A stretch of 64,000 nt of DNA from Alphaproteobacteria bacterium. Lineage in GTDB: Bacteria > Pseudomonadota > Alphaproteobacteria > Micropepsales > Micropepsaceae. Below are positions 1 to 8,319 of this stretch, piece by piece. A model generated the notes under the pieces. It had not been told where the DNA came from, did no database searches, and worked only from the letters and a program-made list of their open reading frames with translations. Within the stretch, counting starts at the first letter, position 1. Every line of letters starts with the position of its first letter. The stretch spans positions 124,001 through 188,000 of the forward strand of contig JAGWMG010000004.1 of the NCBI GenBank assembly GCA_028871795.1, written 5' to 3'. The position numbers and the translations under genes were made by a program.

Positions 1-429
1 CAGGCGGCGCATGTGCCGGAATGTGCCCGGTCGCTTGACGGCGTCGGCGAGGGAATAGCCGTCCAACACCTCAAGGAAGGCGAGCAAGGCCTCTTCGAGC
101 GGCCCGCGCAGGCCGCAGCCCGCGGCGAGGACACAGCGGTTGCGTTCGCGGTCGAAGCATTCCACAAGCGCAAAATTGTCCTCCGTCGCCCGCACGACCG
201 CACCAAGATTGATGTCGTCCGGTTGCCTGGTCAGGCGCAAGCCGCCGCCGCGCCCGCGCAGGCTCTCCACGAAACCGGCCTTGACGAGCCGATGCGCCAC
301 CTTGGTCAGGTGATGGCGCGAGATGGCGTAGCGCCGCGCGGTCTCCGCCACGGTGTGAAGTTCGTCCGGTTCCACGGCCAGCAACATCAGCAGGCGCAAC
401 GCGAAGTCCGTATACAGCGTCAAGCGCAT
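1..429 (-). CDS. Rrf2-family transcriptional regulator, NsrR-like (partial, cut by window edge)
   Basis: Reading from an ATG at 429 towards the left edge gives 143 codons with no stop, so the C-terminus is outside the window. The N-terminus (MRLTLYTDFALRLLMLLA) and the following winged-helix segment (ISRHHLTKVAHRLVKAGFV, GRGGGLRL) are typical of the Rrf2 family. Three cysteines at residues 91, 99 and 105 (C-x7-C-x5-C) match the spacing that holds the Fe-S cluster in NsrR-type nitric-oxide sensors. NO sensing is therefore a reasonable inference, but the target genes are not visible. A short inverted repeat lies 21 bases upstream and may be its own operator. The next gene is divergent. Confidence 0.85.
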   Translation of the reverse strand, partial: MRLTLYTDFALRLLMLLAVEPDELHTVAETARRYAISRHHLTKVAHRLVKAGFVESLRGRGGGLRLTRQPDDINLGAVVRATEDNFALVECFDRERNRCVLAAGCGLRGPLEEALLAFLEVLDGYSLADAVKRPGTFRHMRRL

Positions 430-449
430 GGCAACGCACCCACGAATTA

Positions 450-464
450 GGTATCCGATATACC
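450..464. promoter_or_regulatory. Candidate Rrf2 operator: inverted repeat GGTAT-N5-ATACC
   Basis: A perfect 5-base inverted repeat, GGTAT at 450-454 and ATACC at 460-464, is separated by five bases. It sits 21 bases upstream of the Rrf2-family start codon and about 100 bases upstream of the divergent mscS-like gene. Rrf2 regulators usually bind dyad sites that overlap their own promoter, so autoregulation is an inference from position and symmetry only. Confidence 0.4.
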
Positions 465-536
465 GCGATTGCAAACGGCGCCGCAAACCGATTCGCACGG
501 TTCGCGAAACGGGCAGGGCGGCGCGCACCCGGCGGC

Positions 537-1901
537 TTGAACGATACGACGCCGGGGAAGATGATGGCGCCGTCAACGCAGCGATCGATCATGCAATCAT
601 TCGTCCAGATTTGGGGCTTGGATCGCCTTCTGCCGATCGTGCCCGGCACATTCCTCTCGTGGATCGAGACCCCCATTTTCCTGAGCCAGTTCGGCATGAT
701 TGCGGCCTCCGGCGCCATCGCCTTCTGGCTCGGAACGAGAGCCCGGCCGCAGTTGACGAAGCTGGCTCTTCATTCGCTGCCGCGGAGCTGGGCGGCGACC
801 TTCGTCAGAGTGGCGGTGTCGGTCGCGCCGCCCTTGATCTGGCTGCTGGCGCTTTGGTCCGCGGCCGTGATCGCGAAGCTTGCGGGCGTTGCTCTACCGC
901 TGGTGAACGCGGGAATCGCTCTTCTGGTCGCCTGGGTCTTCATTCGGTTGCTGTCGTTCTTCGTCCGCAGCCCGCTGGCATCGGCCACGATCTCCGTCGT
1001 CGCCTGGAGCATCGCCGCGCTGAGCATCCTTGGGCTGCTCGATCCGCTGGTGCGCCAGCTCGATGCGTCGGCGATCCGTGTGGGGACCTACCGCCTTTCG
1101 GCTCTGACCGCCTTCAATGCGCTGTTCGCACTGGCCGCGCTGCTGTGGCTGACGACGATCCTGTTCCGCTTCCTGCACCGGCAGATCGCCCGCGCGGAGT
1201 CGCTCACCCCGTCCTTGCAGGTCCTGCTCGTCCAACTGCTGCAGATTTTCCTTCCGGCGCTTGCGGTCGTCATCGCCTTGGCGACCGCCGGCATCGACCT
1301 CACGGCGCTGACCGTCGTTTTCGGCGCCGTCGGCCTGGGCGTCGGCCTCGGCCTGCAGCGGCTGGTGTCGAACCTCGTCGCCGGCTTGACGCTTCTGGCC
1401 GGCAAGACGATCAAGCCCGGCGACATCATCGAATACAAGAACAGCTACGGCTGGGTGACGGCCATGGGCGCGCGCTACGTCACCTTGCGCACGCGCGACG
1501 GTGTCGAGCATCTGGTGCCGAACGATTACTTCCTTGAGAACGGCGTCGAGAACTGGTCCTATTCGGACGTCCGCCTCAGGCTTCACGTGCCGGTGGGCAT
1601 CTCCTACGACTCCGACGTGCGACAGGCGATCGCCCTGTGCGTAGACGCCGCGAAAAGCGTGCAGCGCGTCCTAGAACGCCCCGAACCTTTGTGCCTGGTC
1701 AACGCCTTCGGCGACAGTTCCATCAACCTCGAGATCCGAGTGTGGATCGAGGATGCGCGCAACGGCACTCATAACGTCAAAAGCGAAGTCCTGCTGGCGG
1801 TGTGGGACCGCTTCAAGGAAGCGGGCATCAAATTTCCATTCCCGCAACGCGACGTTCATATCGTCTCCGGGCCGCCCGCCGGCGAAGCGATACGGCCGTG
1901 A
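537..1901 (+). CDS. MscS-family mechanosensitive ion channel
   Basis: Protein of about 450 residues for the inner membrane. It has several hydrophobic segments in the first 270 residues, then a glycine/alanine-rich pore helix (GAVGLGVGLGLQRLVSNLVAG) followed by the MscS beta domain (KPGDIIEYKNSYGWVTAMG, VPNDYF). These are the hallmarks of small-conductance mechanosensitive channels that release solutes on osmotic downshift. The extra N-terminal helices make it longer than classic MscS (about 290 aa), as in MscK- or YbdG-like members. The start is uncertain: TTG at 537, or ATGs at 561 and 564 next to a GGGGAAG. The stop overlaps the GTG start of the next gene by four bases (GTGA), so the two are probably translated together. 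Confidence 0.85.
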   Translation: MNDTTPGKMMAPSTQRSIMQSFVQIWGLDRLLPIVPGTFLSWIETPIFLSQFGMIAASGAIAFWLGTRARPQLTKLALHSLPRSWAATFVRVAVSVAPPLIWLLALWSAAVIAKLAGVALPLVNAGIALLVAWVFIRLLSFFVRSPLASATISVVAWSIAALSILGLLDPLVRQLDASAIRVGTYRLSALTAFNALFALAALLWLTTILFRFLHRQIARAESLTPSLQVLLVQLLQIFLPALAVVIALATAGIDLTALTVVFGAVGLGVGLGLQRLVSNLVAGLTLLAGKTIKPGDIIEYKNSYGWVTAMGARYVTLRTRDGVEHLVPNDYFLENGVENWSYSDVRLRLHVPVGISYDSDVRQAIALCVDAAKSVQRVLERPEPLCLVNAFGDSSINLEIRVWIEDARNGTHNVKSEVLLAVWDRFKEAGIKFPFPQRDVHIVSGPPAGEAIRP

Positions 1902-3169
1902 ACGCCGGCATTCCGCCGCTGGAACTGGCCTGGCGGCTTGCTCTTGTCGCCGCGCTCGGCATTTTCCTGGGGCTTGCGTTCGAGGAAACCTACAAGCGCG
2001 AAGACCGCACGAGCCCGGGCGGAATTCGCACTTTTCCGATGCTCGCGCTTTGCGGTTCCATGCTCTACCTCGTCGAGCCGCATTACGCCCTTGCCTTCGT
2101 CGGCGGGCTGCTGGTGCTTGCACTCTGGCTTTACGGCGCCATGCGCGCCGTCTCGGAGCGCGAGCCGGGGCCGACGCTGATGATCCCCGCGAGCAATCTT
2201 CTGGCCTACGTGCTCGGCCCGATCGGGCTGACCCAGCATTCTTGGATCGTGGTCGCCGTTTCCGTGATCGCGGCGCTGTTGCTGGGCGCGCGCCAGCGCC
2301 TTCACGAACTGACGAAGCAACTCCCGCAAGAAGAGATTCTAACCGCCGGGAAGTTCCTGATCCTGGTGGGCGTGGTCTTGCCGCTCGTTCCCAACCGGCC
2401 GTGGACGGGCATTGTCCCGCTGACGCCATACCAGGTCTGGCTCGCCGTCGTGGCCGTCTGCGCTTTGTCCTACATGAGTTATCTGATCCAGAAGTATGTC
2501 CGGATCCGCAACGCCGCGTTGCTGCCGGCGATCCTCGGAGGGATTTACTCGTCCACCGCCACGACCATCGTTCTCGCCAAGCAGCTTCGAGATGCGCGCG
2601 GAGCCAGACCGGAATTGACGGCCGGAATCGTCGCGGCCACGGCGATCATGTACGTGCGGCTGGGCATCATCGTCGCGCTCTTCAATCTCCGTTTCGCCTT
2701 GACGCTTTCGCCTGCGCTGGGGGCGCTGTTTCTTGCAGGAGCGGCAATATCCGCCTTCGAGTGGCGAAGAATTCCCAGGTCGAACCAGGACATCGGCCTC
2801 GGCATCACGGCGAGCAATCCCCTTCAAATATCCGCCGCCGCGATTTTTGCGGCGCTGTTTGTCATCATCTCGGTGGTTTCCGCATGGGCGAAGACGGCGC
2901 TGGGCCCCCTCGGCCTCTTTGCGGTCGCCGCGGCGGTGGGCGTCGCGGACATCGACCCCTATGTCATCAATATCGCGCAGGGCGGCGTGCCGGGCATGAC
3001 GCCCGACACGCTGTCGGCGGCGGTCCTGATCGCGGCCTCGTCAAACAATATCCTCAAAGCGGTCTACTCCGCGGCTTTCGGAGGGTGGGCGTCGGCATGG
3101 CGAGCCTCGCTCCTGCTGCTGGTGCTCGCCGTGCCGGGTTTCGTCGCCGCCTACATCTACGTCGCTTGA
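1898..3169 (+). CDS. MgtC/SapB-DUF4010 family multi-pass membrane protein
   Basis: Protein of 423 residues made almost entirely of hydrophobic helices. The N-terminus (LALVAALGIFLGLAFEE) and the GGIRTFPMLALCG segment resemble the MgtC/SapB N-terminal domain. The C-terminal half (NPLQISAAAIFAALF, IDPYVINIAQGG, SNNILKAVY) is the DUF4010 domain. Its function is unknown; MgtC relatives affect magnesium and membrane energetics. The GTG start at 1898 overlaps the stop of the MscS-like gene (GTGA), which supports an operon. An upstream in-frame extension from 1802 lies inside mscS and is not needed. Its stop is one base from the stop of the convergent peptidase gene. Confidence 0.75.
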   Translation: MNAGIPPLELAWRLALVAALGIFLGLAFEETYKREDRTSPGGIRTFPMLALCGSMLYLVEPHYALAFVGGLLVLALWLYGAMRAVSEREPGPTLMIPASNLLAYVLGPIGLTQHSWIVVAVSVIAALLLGARQRLHELTKQLPQEEILTAGKFLILVGVVLPLVPNRPWTGIVPLTPYQVWLAVVAVCALSYMSYLIQKYVRIRNAALLPAILGGIYSSTATTIVLAKQLRDARGARPELTAGIVAATAIMYVRLGIIVALFNLRFALTLSPALGALFLAGAAISAFEWRRIPRSNQDIGLGITASNPLQISAAAIFAALFVIISVVSAWAKTALGPLGLFAVAAAVGVADIDPYVINIAQGGVPGMTPDTLSAAVLIAASSNNILKAVYSAAFGGWASAWRASLLLLVLAVPGFVAAYIYVA

Positions 3170-3170
3170 C

Positions 3171-5345
3171 TCAATGCATCGGCCGCCACGTCATGCCGAG
3201 TTGATCGAACAGGAAGCCGAGTTCGTCGGTCTGTTCGGCGATACGCTCCGACAGGGAGCTGCCGATGCCGTGGCCCGACGTCATGTTGGTGCGAAGCAGG
3301 ACCGGATAGCCCGACGAACTCGCCGCCTGCAGCGCCGCCGTGAACTTGCGCGAGTGCCACGGCTTGACGCGGTCGTCGGTGGCGCCGGTCAGCATCAGGA
3401 CCGCGGGATAGGGCGTCTTCGCCGTGACGTGGTGATAAGGCGAATAGGCGTAGAGCGCCTTGAACTGGTCCGCGTTCTTCACCGTGCCGAATTCGGTCAC
3501 GTTGAAGGCGCCGTTCGTGTCGTTCTCCACGCGGATCATGTCGTAGATGCCGACGGCCGACACCACCGCGCGGGCTAGCGCCGGATGCTGCGTAATCTCC
3601 GCGCCCATCAGCAGGCCGCCGTTCGAACCGCCCATCAGTGCCAGCTTGGCGTGTGAAGTGTAGCGCTTGTCCACCAGATATTCCGCCGCCGCGGCGAAAT
3701 CGTCGAACACGTTTTGCTTGCGCGTCAGCATGCCCTCCTGGTGCCAGCGCTCGCCGTATTCCGATCCGCCGCGGATGTTGGCGATCGCGTAGATGCCACC
3801 CGCGTCGAGCCAGAGCCGCCGGAACGAGCCGAGAAATCCCGGCGTCTGGCTGATGCCGTAGCCGCCGTAGCCGTAGAGCAGCACGGGATTGGCGCCGTCG
3901 AGCTTGGTGCCCTTCTTCATAACGATATTGACGGGAACCCTGGTGCCGTCCTTCGAGGTGGCGAAGACGCGCGTGACCTCCGCGTCGGCGAAGGAGATCG
4001 GCGAGACGACTTTGAGGCCGCTCTCGCTGGTCTTGCCGGTCTTCGGATTCCACATCGCGTAATAGCGCGGGCGCAGATAGGTCGACACGTCGAACAACAC
4101 TTTGCCGTCCGCCAGGGTTACGATCTCGTTGTTGGACGCGACGTCGGGCAGCGGCAGCGTGCCCATGGGCTTGCCGTTCAGATCGAATACGCGCACCTGA
4201 TTGGGACCGCCGACGATGTCGCGCACGAACAATGCGCCTTTGCTGAACGCGAGGTCGGAAACCTGTTGTTCCGCGCCGCCGGAAAGGATGGCGACGCTGC
4301 TTTCGGGCACGATGACTTTTGCGCTCGCCAAGCCGTCTGGCGTTGGCGCATCCAGTTTCACGATCTTCCCGTTGGAGCTGTTCTTGCGCGAGATGGCGTA
4401 GATCGCGCCGTTGGGACCGAGGCCGGCGAACACGATTTCGTCGCCGTAGTTTCCCACGCGCACCGGGGCCGCGCCTTGCCTCAGCACATAGAAAGCCCAG
4501 ATGTTGCCGTCGCCGCGCTGGACCATCGCCATGACCGTGGGCAGGTTGAACCGATTGTCGAGAAAGACCTCGGAGACTTTCTCCAGCCCGTCGTTCTTTC
4601 CGAGCGCCAGCGGATCGGACTTCCAGTCGCTGCCAAGCTTGTGGAAGTAGACCTGCATGTAGAATTTTCGGTCGGCATCCGGCACCGCCGGGCCGGGATA
4701 GCGCGTATAGTAGAAGCCAGTGCCGCCGGCCGCCCAGGCCAGGCTTCCGCCCGCTGTGGCGTATTGCACTTCCGGGATCGCAGCGCCGATCTCCTTGCCG
4801 CTCGCTACGTCGTAAACATGAAGCGTCCCGGCCTCGCTGCCGTTCTTCGACAAGGAAACGGCGATTTTGGTGCCGTCGCCCGAGGCGACGAACCAGTCGA
4901 TAGCCGTGTGGCCGCCCGCATCGAGCGCGTTGGGATCGAGCAATATTTTGCGGCTCTTTGGATCGGCGGCGGCATTCAACGTTACGATCATCGGCTGCTG
5001 CTTCGCGGGATCGCTGTAATAGGCAAATACCCGCGCGCCCTTGGCGGAAAGCGCGTAATAGGCGGGCGACGTCGCGGTCACCAACTTCAACAACTCTGCC
5101 TTGATCGGCGTTTGGCTCTTGAGCCTGTCCAGGTAACCCCGCGCATATTTGTTCTGGGTGTCGCTCCAGGCCTTCACTTTGGGATCGTCCCAGTTCTCCA
5201 GCCAGCGATACGGATCGGCGATCTTGACGCCCTGGACGGTATCGACGGTCGAATCCGTTGGCGTAGCCGGCGGCGGCATGATCGCTGCGCCGGCCGCAAC
5301 AATGCCGATCGCGCAGACAAGCGCAAAGCGCAGGACATATTTCAT
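3171..5345 (-). CDS. Exported prolyl oligopeptidase (peptidase family S9A)
   Basis: Protein of 724 residues beginning with a signal peptide (MKYVLRFALVCAIGIVAAGAA), so it acts in the periplasm or outside the cell. Residues up to about 440 form the beta-propeller part and the rest is the alpha/beta hydrolase. The catalytic triad can be read: Ser574 in GGSNGG, Asp657/658 in ATDDRVKPWHS and His692 in SGHGIG. Family members cut short proline-containing peptides after proline. The 724-residue length is normal for the family with a leader. It is convergent with the DUF4010 gene, one base apart, and is followed upstream by a gene-poor gap. Confidence 0.93.
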   Translation of the reverse strand: MKYVLRFALVCAIGIVAAGAAIMPPPATPTDSTVDTVQGVKIADPYRWLENWDDPKVKAWSDTQNKYARGYLDRLKSQTPIKAELLKLVTATSPAYYALSAKGARVFAYYSDPAKQQPMIVTLNAAADPKSRKILLDPNALDAGGHTAIDWFVASGDGTKIAVSLSKNGSEAGTLHVYDVASGKEIGAAIPEVQYATAGGSLAWAAGGTGFYYTRYPGPAVPDADRKFYMQVYFHKLGSDWKSDPLALGKNDGLEKVSEVFLDNRFNLPTVMAMVQRGDGNIWAFYVLRQGAAPVRVGNYGDEIVFAGLGPNGAIYAISRKNSSNGKIVKLDAPTPDGLASAKVIVPESSVAILSGGAEQQVSDLAFSKGALFVRDIVGGPNQVRVFDLNGKPMGTLPLPDVASNNEIVTLADGKVLFDVSTYLRPRYYAMWNPKTGKTSESGLKVVSPISFADAEVTRVFATSKDGTRVPVNIVMKKGTKLDGANPVLLYGYGGYGISQTPGFLGSFRRLWLDAGGIYAIANIRGGSEYGERWHQEGMLTRKQNVFDDFAAAAEYLVDKRYTSHAKLALMGGSNGGLLMGAEITQHPALARAVVSAVGIYDMIRVENDTNGAFNVTEFGTVKNADQFKALYAYSPYHHVTAKTPYPAVLMLTGATDDRVKPWHSRKFTAALQAASSSGYPVLLRTNMTSGHGIGSSLSERIAEQTDELGFLFDQLGMTWRPMH

Positions 5346-6016
5346 AAGCGAGACTCCCCAGGCGAAGTTTTCCCGCGCATCTTGTCAGGCTAAGGCGCCG
5401 GCGGCGAGTGGCTTTCGCGATCGCGCGGAACGCTGCGTCAACGCTCCCGGCGAAATATTCCGCGGGGAGCTTGTTCGACCAATTTTCGTCCCCATATCTT
5501 TTCTATGGCTTTGGCGATTCGCTCGAAGGCAGCGGTGCGGGTGGATACCCGAGATGTCGAAAACAATTCGATGTGGCCGCCGCTACGCGAACCCCAAGAC
5601 GTGGTGGCGGGTGGGCGGATACCTTCTTCAATCCCGATCGACCGTGCTAATATGAGGCGCTCGGTGCGCCGCGCGTCGCGGACGTCGATGAAGGCCCGTT
5701 GTATGCCGCGTGCTTTCGAGATTCGGAAGGCCGGACGGATCGCAGGCAGCGAATGGGAACCCGTGCCATTCCATTACAGTTCATCTGTTCCGCATTCGCC
5801 GCTGCTTCTTGTCTTCGGCCTCCCTCCCAGGGCTCGCCGATTGTTGCGGCGTGACACGGGATTGCGGGCGCGATTGATCCGCCGTTCATCTTTTTCGGAT
5901 TTGATGTCCGCCGACCCGTTGAGGTCGACGCATGTCAAAGTCTTTCGCGTTGGGGCCGACACATCCTAATATGGAACCCCGCCGGGGGCGTCATCCACTC
6001 AGGCAGGAGTATGAGC
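5346..6016. other. Gene-poor intergenic stretch (671 bp)
   Basis: No convincing protein or stable RNA gene was found. A sequence resembling a heat-shock (RpoH) promoter, CTTGTT at 5470-5475, 14 bases, then CCCCATAT at 5490-5497, points to the right. An open frame of 154 codons starts at 5505, but its composition (many Arg/Ser, no domain) looks like chance. A TAATAT at 5967-5972 could be the -10 element for the following gene, with no good -35 box. The stretch may hold the promoter of the prolyl oligopeptidase at its left end. Confidence 0.5.
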
Positions 6017-6913
6017 ATGTCTGCCAGACAAGAAATCACATGGATTGCGGTTTTGGACGGCGCGCAGGCGCGTTTCTTCGCGCTGCGCAAAAACGGAGAC
6101 GGAATGGTTTTCGAAGCGGCGGCGGAGGCGCTAAGCGCGGACTTGCCGCGTTATTCGCGCGACGAACGCAGCGACAGACCGGCGCGCGCGTTCGCCGTGG
6201 GCAAGGCGCGCGGCGCCGTGGAGCCGCGCCACGATTACAATAAACTCGCGAAGCACAATTTCACGCGCGAAGTCGCAATTGCGCTCGAAGTCGCGTTCGC
6301 CGAGGGCCGCTACGACCAGCTTGTGCTCGTAGCGCCGCCGCGCAGCCTTGGCGAACTGCGTGAGCTGCTGTCGGAACGGCTGTTGGCGAGCCTGGCACAC
6401 GAGGTGCCAAAAAACCTGACGAATCTTGGTACCGACGCTCTGAGGAAAAAATTGTCCGCCCTTCTGGTGAAGGCGGCCACCCCGCTTGGCGGTCCGGTTC
6501 CGCGCGCCGAACAGAAGCCGAAGGCCGACGTCTCATTGCCGGTATCGGTCGTCTTCCGGAACATGGAAGCTTCGCCGGCCGTTCATGCGACCGCCCTCAA
6601 ATACGTGGCCAAGCTCGACCGCAAGTTCGGGCGTATCGTCAAATGCCGGGTGACGGTCGAAGCGCCGCACCGCCATCACCGCAAGGGCCGACTGTTCCGC
6701 GCCAACGTCGATCTGGTCCTGCCGGGTCGCGAGATCACGACCAAACGCAGCGGCGAGAGCAATCACGCGCACGAAGACGTCAACGTGGCGTTACGCGACG
6801 CGTTCGACGCGGCGACGCGCCAGTTGCAGGATTATTTCAAACGGAAGCAGGGCAGCGCTCCGCAGACGCGCCGCGGCCCGGCGTTCGTCATGCGCGGGGC
6901 GGAAGAGGCATAG
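6017..6913 (+). CDS. Host_attach domain fused to ribosome hibernation factor (HPF/S30AE-like) domain
   Basis: Protein of 298 residues with two recognisable parts. Residues about 7-147 match the Host_attach family (ITWIAVLDGAQARFFAL, RSDRPARAF, LVLVAPPRSLGELRELL), whose fold is related to archaeo-eukaryotic peptide release factors. Residues about 175-277 resemble the hibernation promoting factor domain (VSVVFRNMEASPAV, RKFGRIVKCRVTVE, EDVNVALRDAFDAATRQLQDYF), which binds the 30S decoding region. A charged linker joins them. A role on stalled or resting ribosomes is inferred. An ATG at 6011 is too close to the GGAG at 6006-6009; the ATG at 6017 has 7-base spacing and is preferred. The protein is cytoplasmic, with no signal peptide. 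Confidence 0.8.
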   Translation: MSARQEITWIAVLDGAQARFFALRKNGDGMVFEAAAEALSADLPRYSRDERSDRPARAFAVGKARGAVEPRHDYNKLAKHNFTREVAIALEVAFAEGRYDQLVLVAPPRSLGELRELLSERLLASLAHEVPKNLTNLGTDALRKKLSALLVKAATPLGGPVPRAEQKPKADVSLPVSVVFRNMEASPAVHATALKYVAKLDRKFGRIVKCRVTVEAPHRHHRKGRLFRANVDLVLPGREITTKRSGESNHAHEDVNVALRDAFDAATRQLQDYFKRKQGSAPQTRRGPAFVMRGAEEA

Positions 6914-6922
6914 CGCCGGCCG

Positions 6923-8200
6923 TCAGGCCAGGAACCGGTACGACAGGACGTCTTCCCAGGTGAGGCGGTACATGCCGTGCGGTTCGTCGCAGGCCGGTGC
7001 GATCGCCGGACCGCTCAGTTGCTGGATGTTGGCGTTGTAGGCCGGCTTCAGGGTGTCGATGTTCTTGACGTCGGCGACGAAGGTTCCCAGCTTCATCATC
7101 TTGGCGACATTTGCCAGATGGGCGAGGTCTTCGTGTCGGAAATCCTGGCGGTTGGCGAACTCGCGCTTGGCGATGCCGATGGCGCGAAGCCCGATGTCTC
7201 CGTAGGCAATAAAGTCCCGCGAACCTGGCGCCACCGTCGCCGACACACCGCGTGCGAACGGCCGCAGCGTATTGGCCAGATCGTTGAGCCTCGTTTGCGC
7301 GACGCCGTGCGGCACGCCCGTCAAGGTGAACTCGATGTATTGGCGGTACTCGAACGACAAATCATGGCAAATCGAGAGCAACTCCATGCGTCCCACCGGC
7401 GAGCCGAGAACGTCGAACGAGACCATGACGCCGAGCAGAAACCGGTCGCCTCTCCGCACCTGCCTCGCGAGCTGCGCCGCCCCGACCCGTAGACACGAAA
7501 GTTCGACTTGGGCGCGCTCCTTCGCCGTCAATTGCCCCGGTGTCAGATACCTTTGAGAAGCTTGCGCGGTTGTGATCGACTTCGGTTCGCACACGTATGT
7601 CGTGATGACGCCGCTGGGCACGGACCACACGGGAACGTAGTGGTGCTCCACAATCAGCGAGGACGCCGTGGGTTCGGGAAGCGCAGCGCCGCCGCTGGAT
7701 ACGACCGAACGGTTCGCCGGAGCGGAAAGCTCGTCGTCCAGGCCGATCTTCCGAAGATGCTGCGGCAGGCTGAAGTCCTGGATACCGGCTTTTTCGGCCA
7801 AGACGGCGAGGCGCTCGATGGGCAACGGATGCAACGCGAGGGTGTTTTCGCCGCCATCCGATGCCGTGCTTACGTGAATGTTTCCGATGTCGCATTGCCC
7901 GAGAAAGCTCGTGTACAAATCGTGGGCGACCCTGAGGCACACAACGTTGACGTCTTCCGGATCCGTCGAAGGCATGGTCACGAGGTACGCGTTTTCGTTT
8001 ATCCTGGCGAAGAAATCGGTCGGCCCAAGTTTCTGCCGGAGCAACATTTCCATGCGCGCGTAGACGCCGTCGCGAATGCGCGCCCAGCGCGAGCCTGCCT
8101 GCTGTCTGAGGGCGTCGAGGGTGATGACGTTGACGCAGCCGCGCTCCAAGAGCGCAGGCGATGCCGCGCCCCTGAACTCGACCGGAGTCTGCTGCAACAC
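6923..8200 (-). CDS. Degenerate GGDEF/EAL-like protein
   Basis: Protein of 425 residues with no membrane segment. Residues about 25-130 follow the GGDEF-domain pattern (GPTDFFARINENAYLVTMPS) but the GGDEF signature itself is absent, replaced by RINENAY. The C-terminal part resembles an EAL fold: LAHLANVAKMMKLGTFVADV followed by SGPAIAP recalls the LGL..VAEGVE..GYLFSKP end of EAL domains. The EAL catalytic motif is not seen. It probably neither makes nor cleaves cyclic di-GMP and may bind a nucleotide or partner. The start is GTG at 8200 behind AAGGGAAA. It is convergent with the Host_attach-HPF gene. Assignment is from pattern only. Confidence 0.55.
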   Translation of the reverse strand: MLQQTPVEFRGAASPALLERGCVNVITLDALRQQAGSRWARIRDGVYARMEMLLRQKLGPTDFFARINENAYLVTMPSTDPEDVNVVCLRVAHDLYTSFLGQCDIGNIHVSTASDGGENTLALHPLPIERLAVLAEKAGIQDFSLPQHLRKIGLDDELSAPANRSVVSSGGAALPEPTASSLIVEHHYVPVWSVPSGVITTYVCEPKSITTAQASQRYLTPGQLTAKERAQVELSCLRVGAAQLARQVRRGDRFLLGVMVSFDVLGSPVGRMELLSICHDLSFEYRQYIEFTLTGVPHGVAQTRLNDLANTLRPFARGVSATVAPGSRDFIAYGDIGLRAIGIAKREFANRQDFRHEDLAHLANVAKMMKLGTFVADVKNIDTLKPAYNANIQQLSGPAIAPACDEPHGMYRLTWEDVLSYRFLA

Positions 8201-8319
8201 GAGTCGTTTCCCTTCGTGCTCAAGGGTAGCAATGTGGTGTAACCAGCAAGTTTAAATTGGTAGCAAATATGCGCTATTGCGGCATACGCTTTCTTTACCA
8301 AGAAAGCGGGATTTGGCCG

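Noticed and set aside
3714-5393. 559-codon open frame antisense to the prolyl oligopeptidase
   Set aside because: Shadow of a well supported gene; composition is Arg/His/Gly-rich with no family signature.
5505-5969. 154-codon frame in the 5.4-6.0 kb gap
   Set aside because: Starts just after an RpoH-like promoter, but has no ribosome site, Arg/Ser-rich random composition and no domain.
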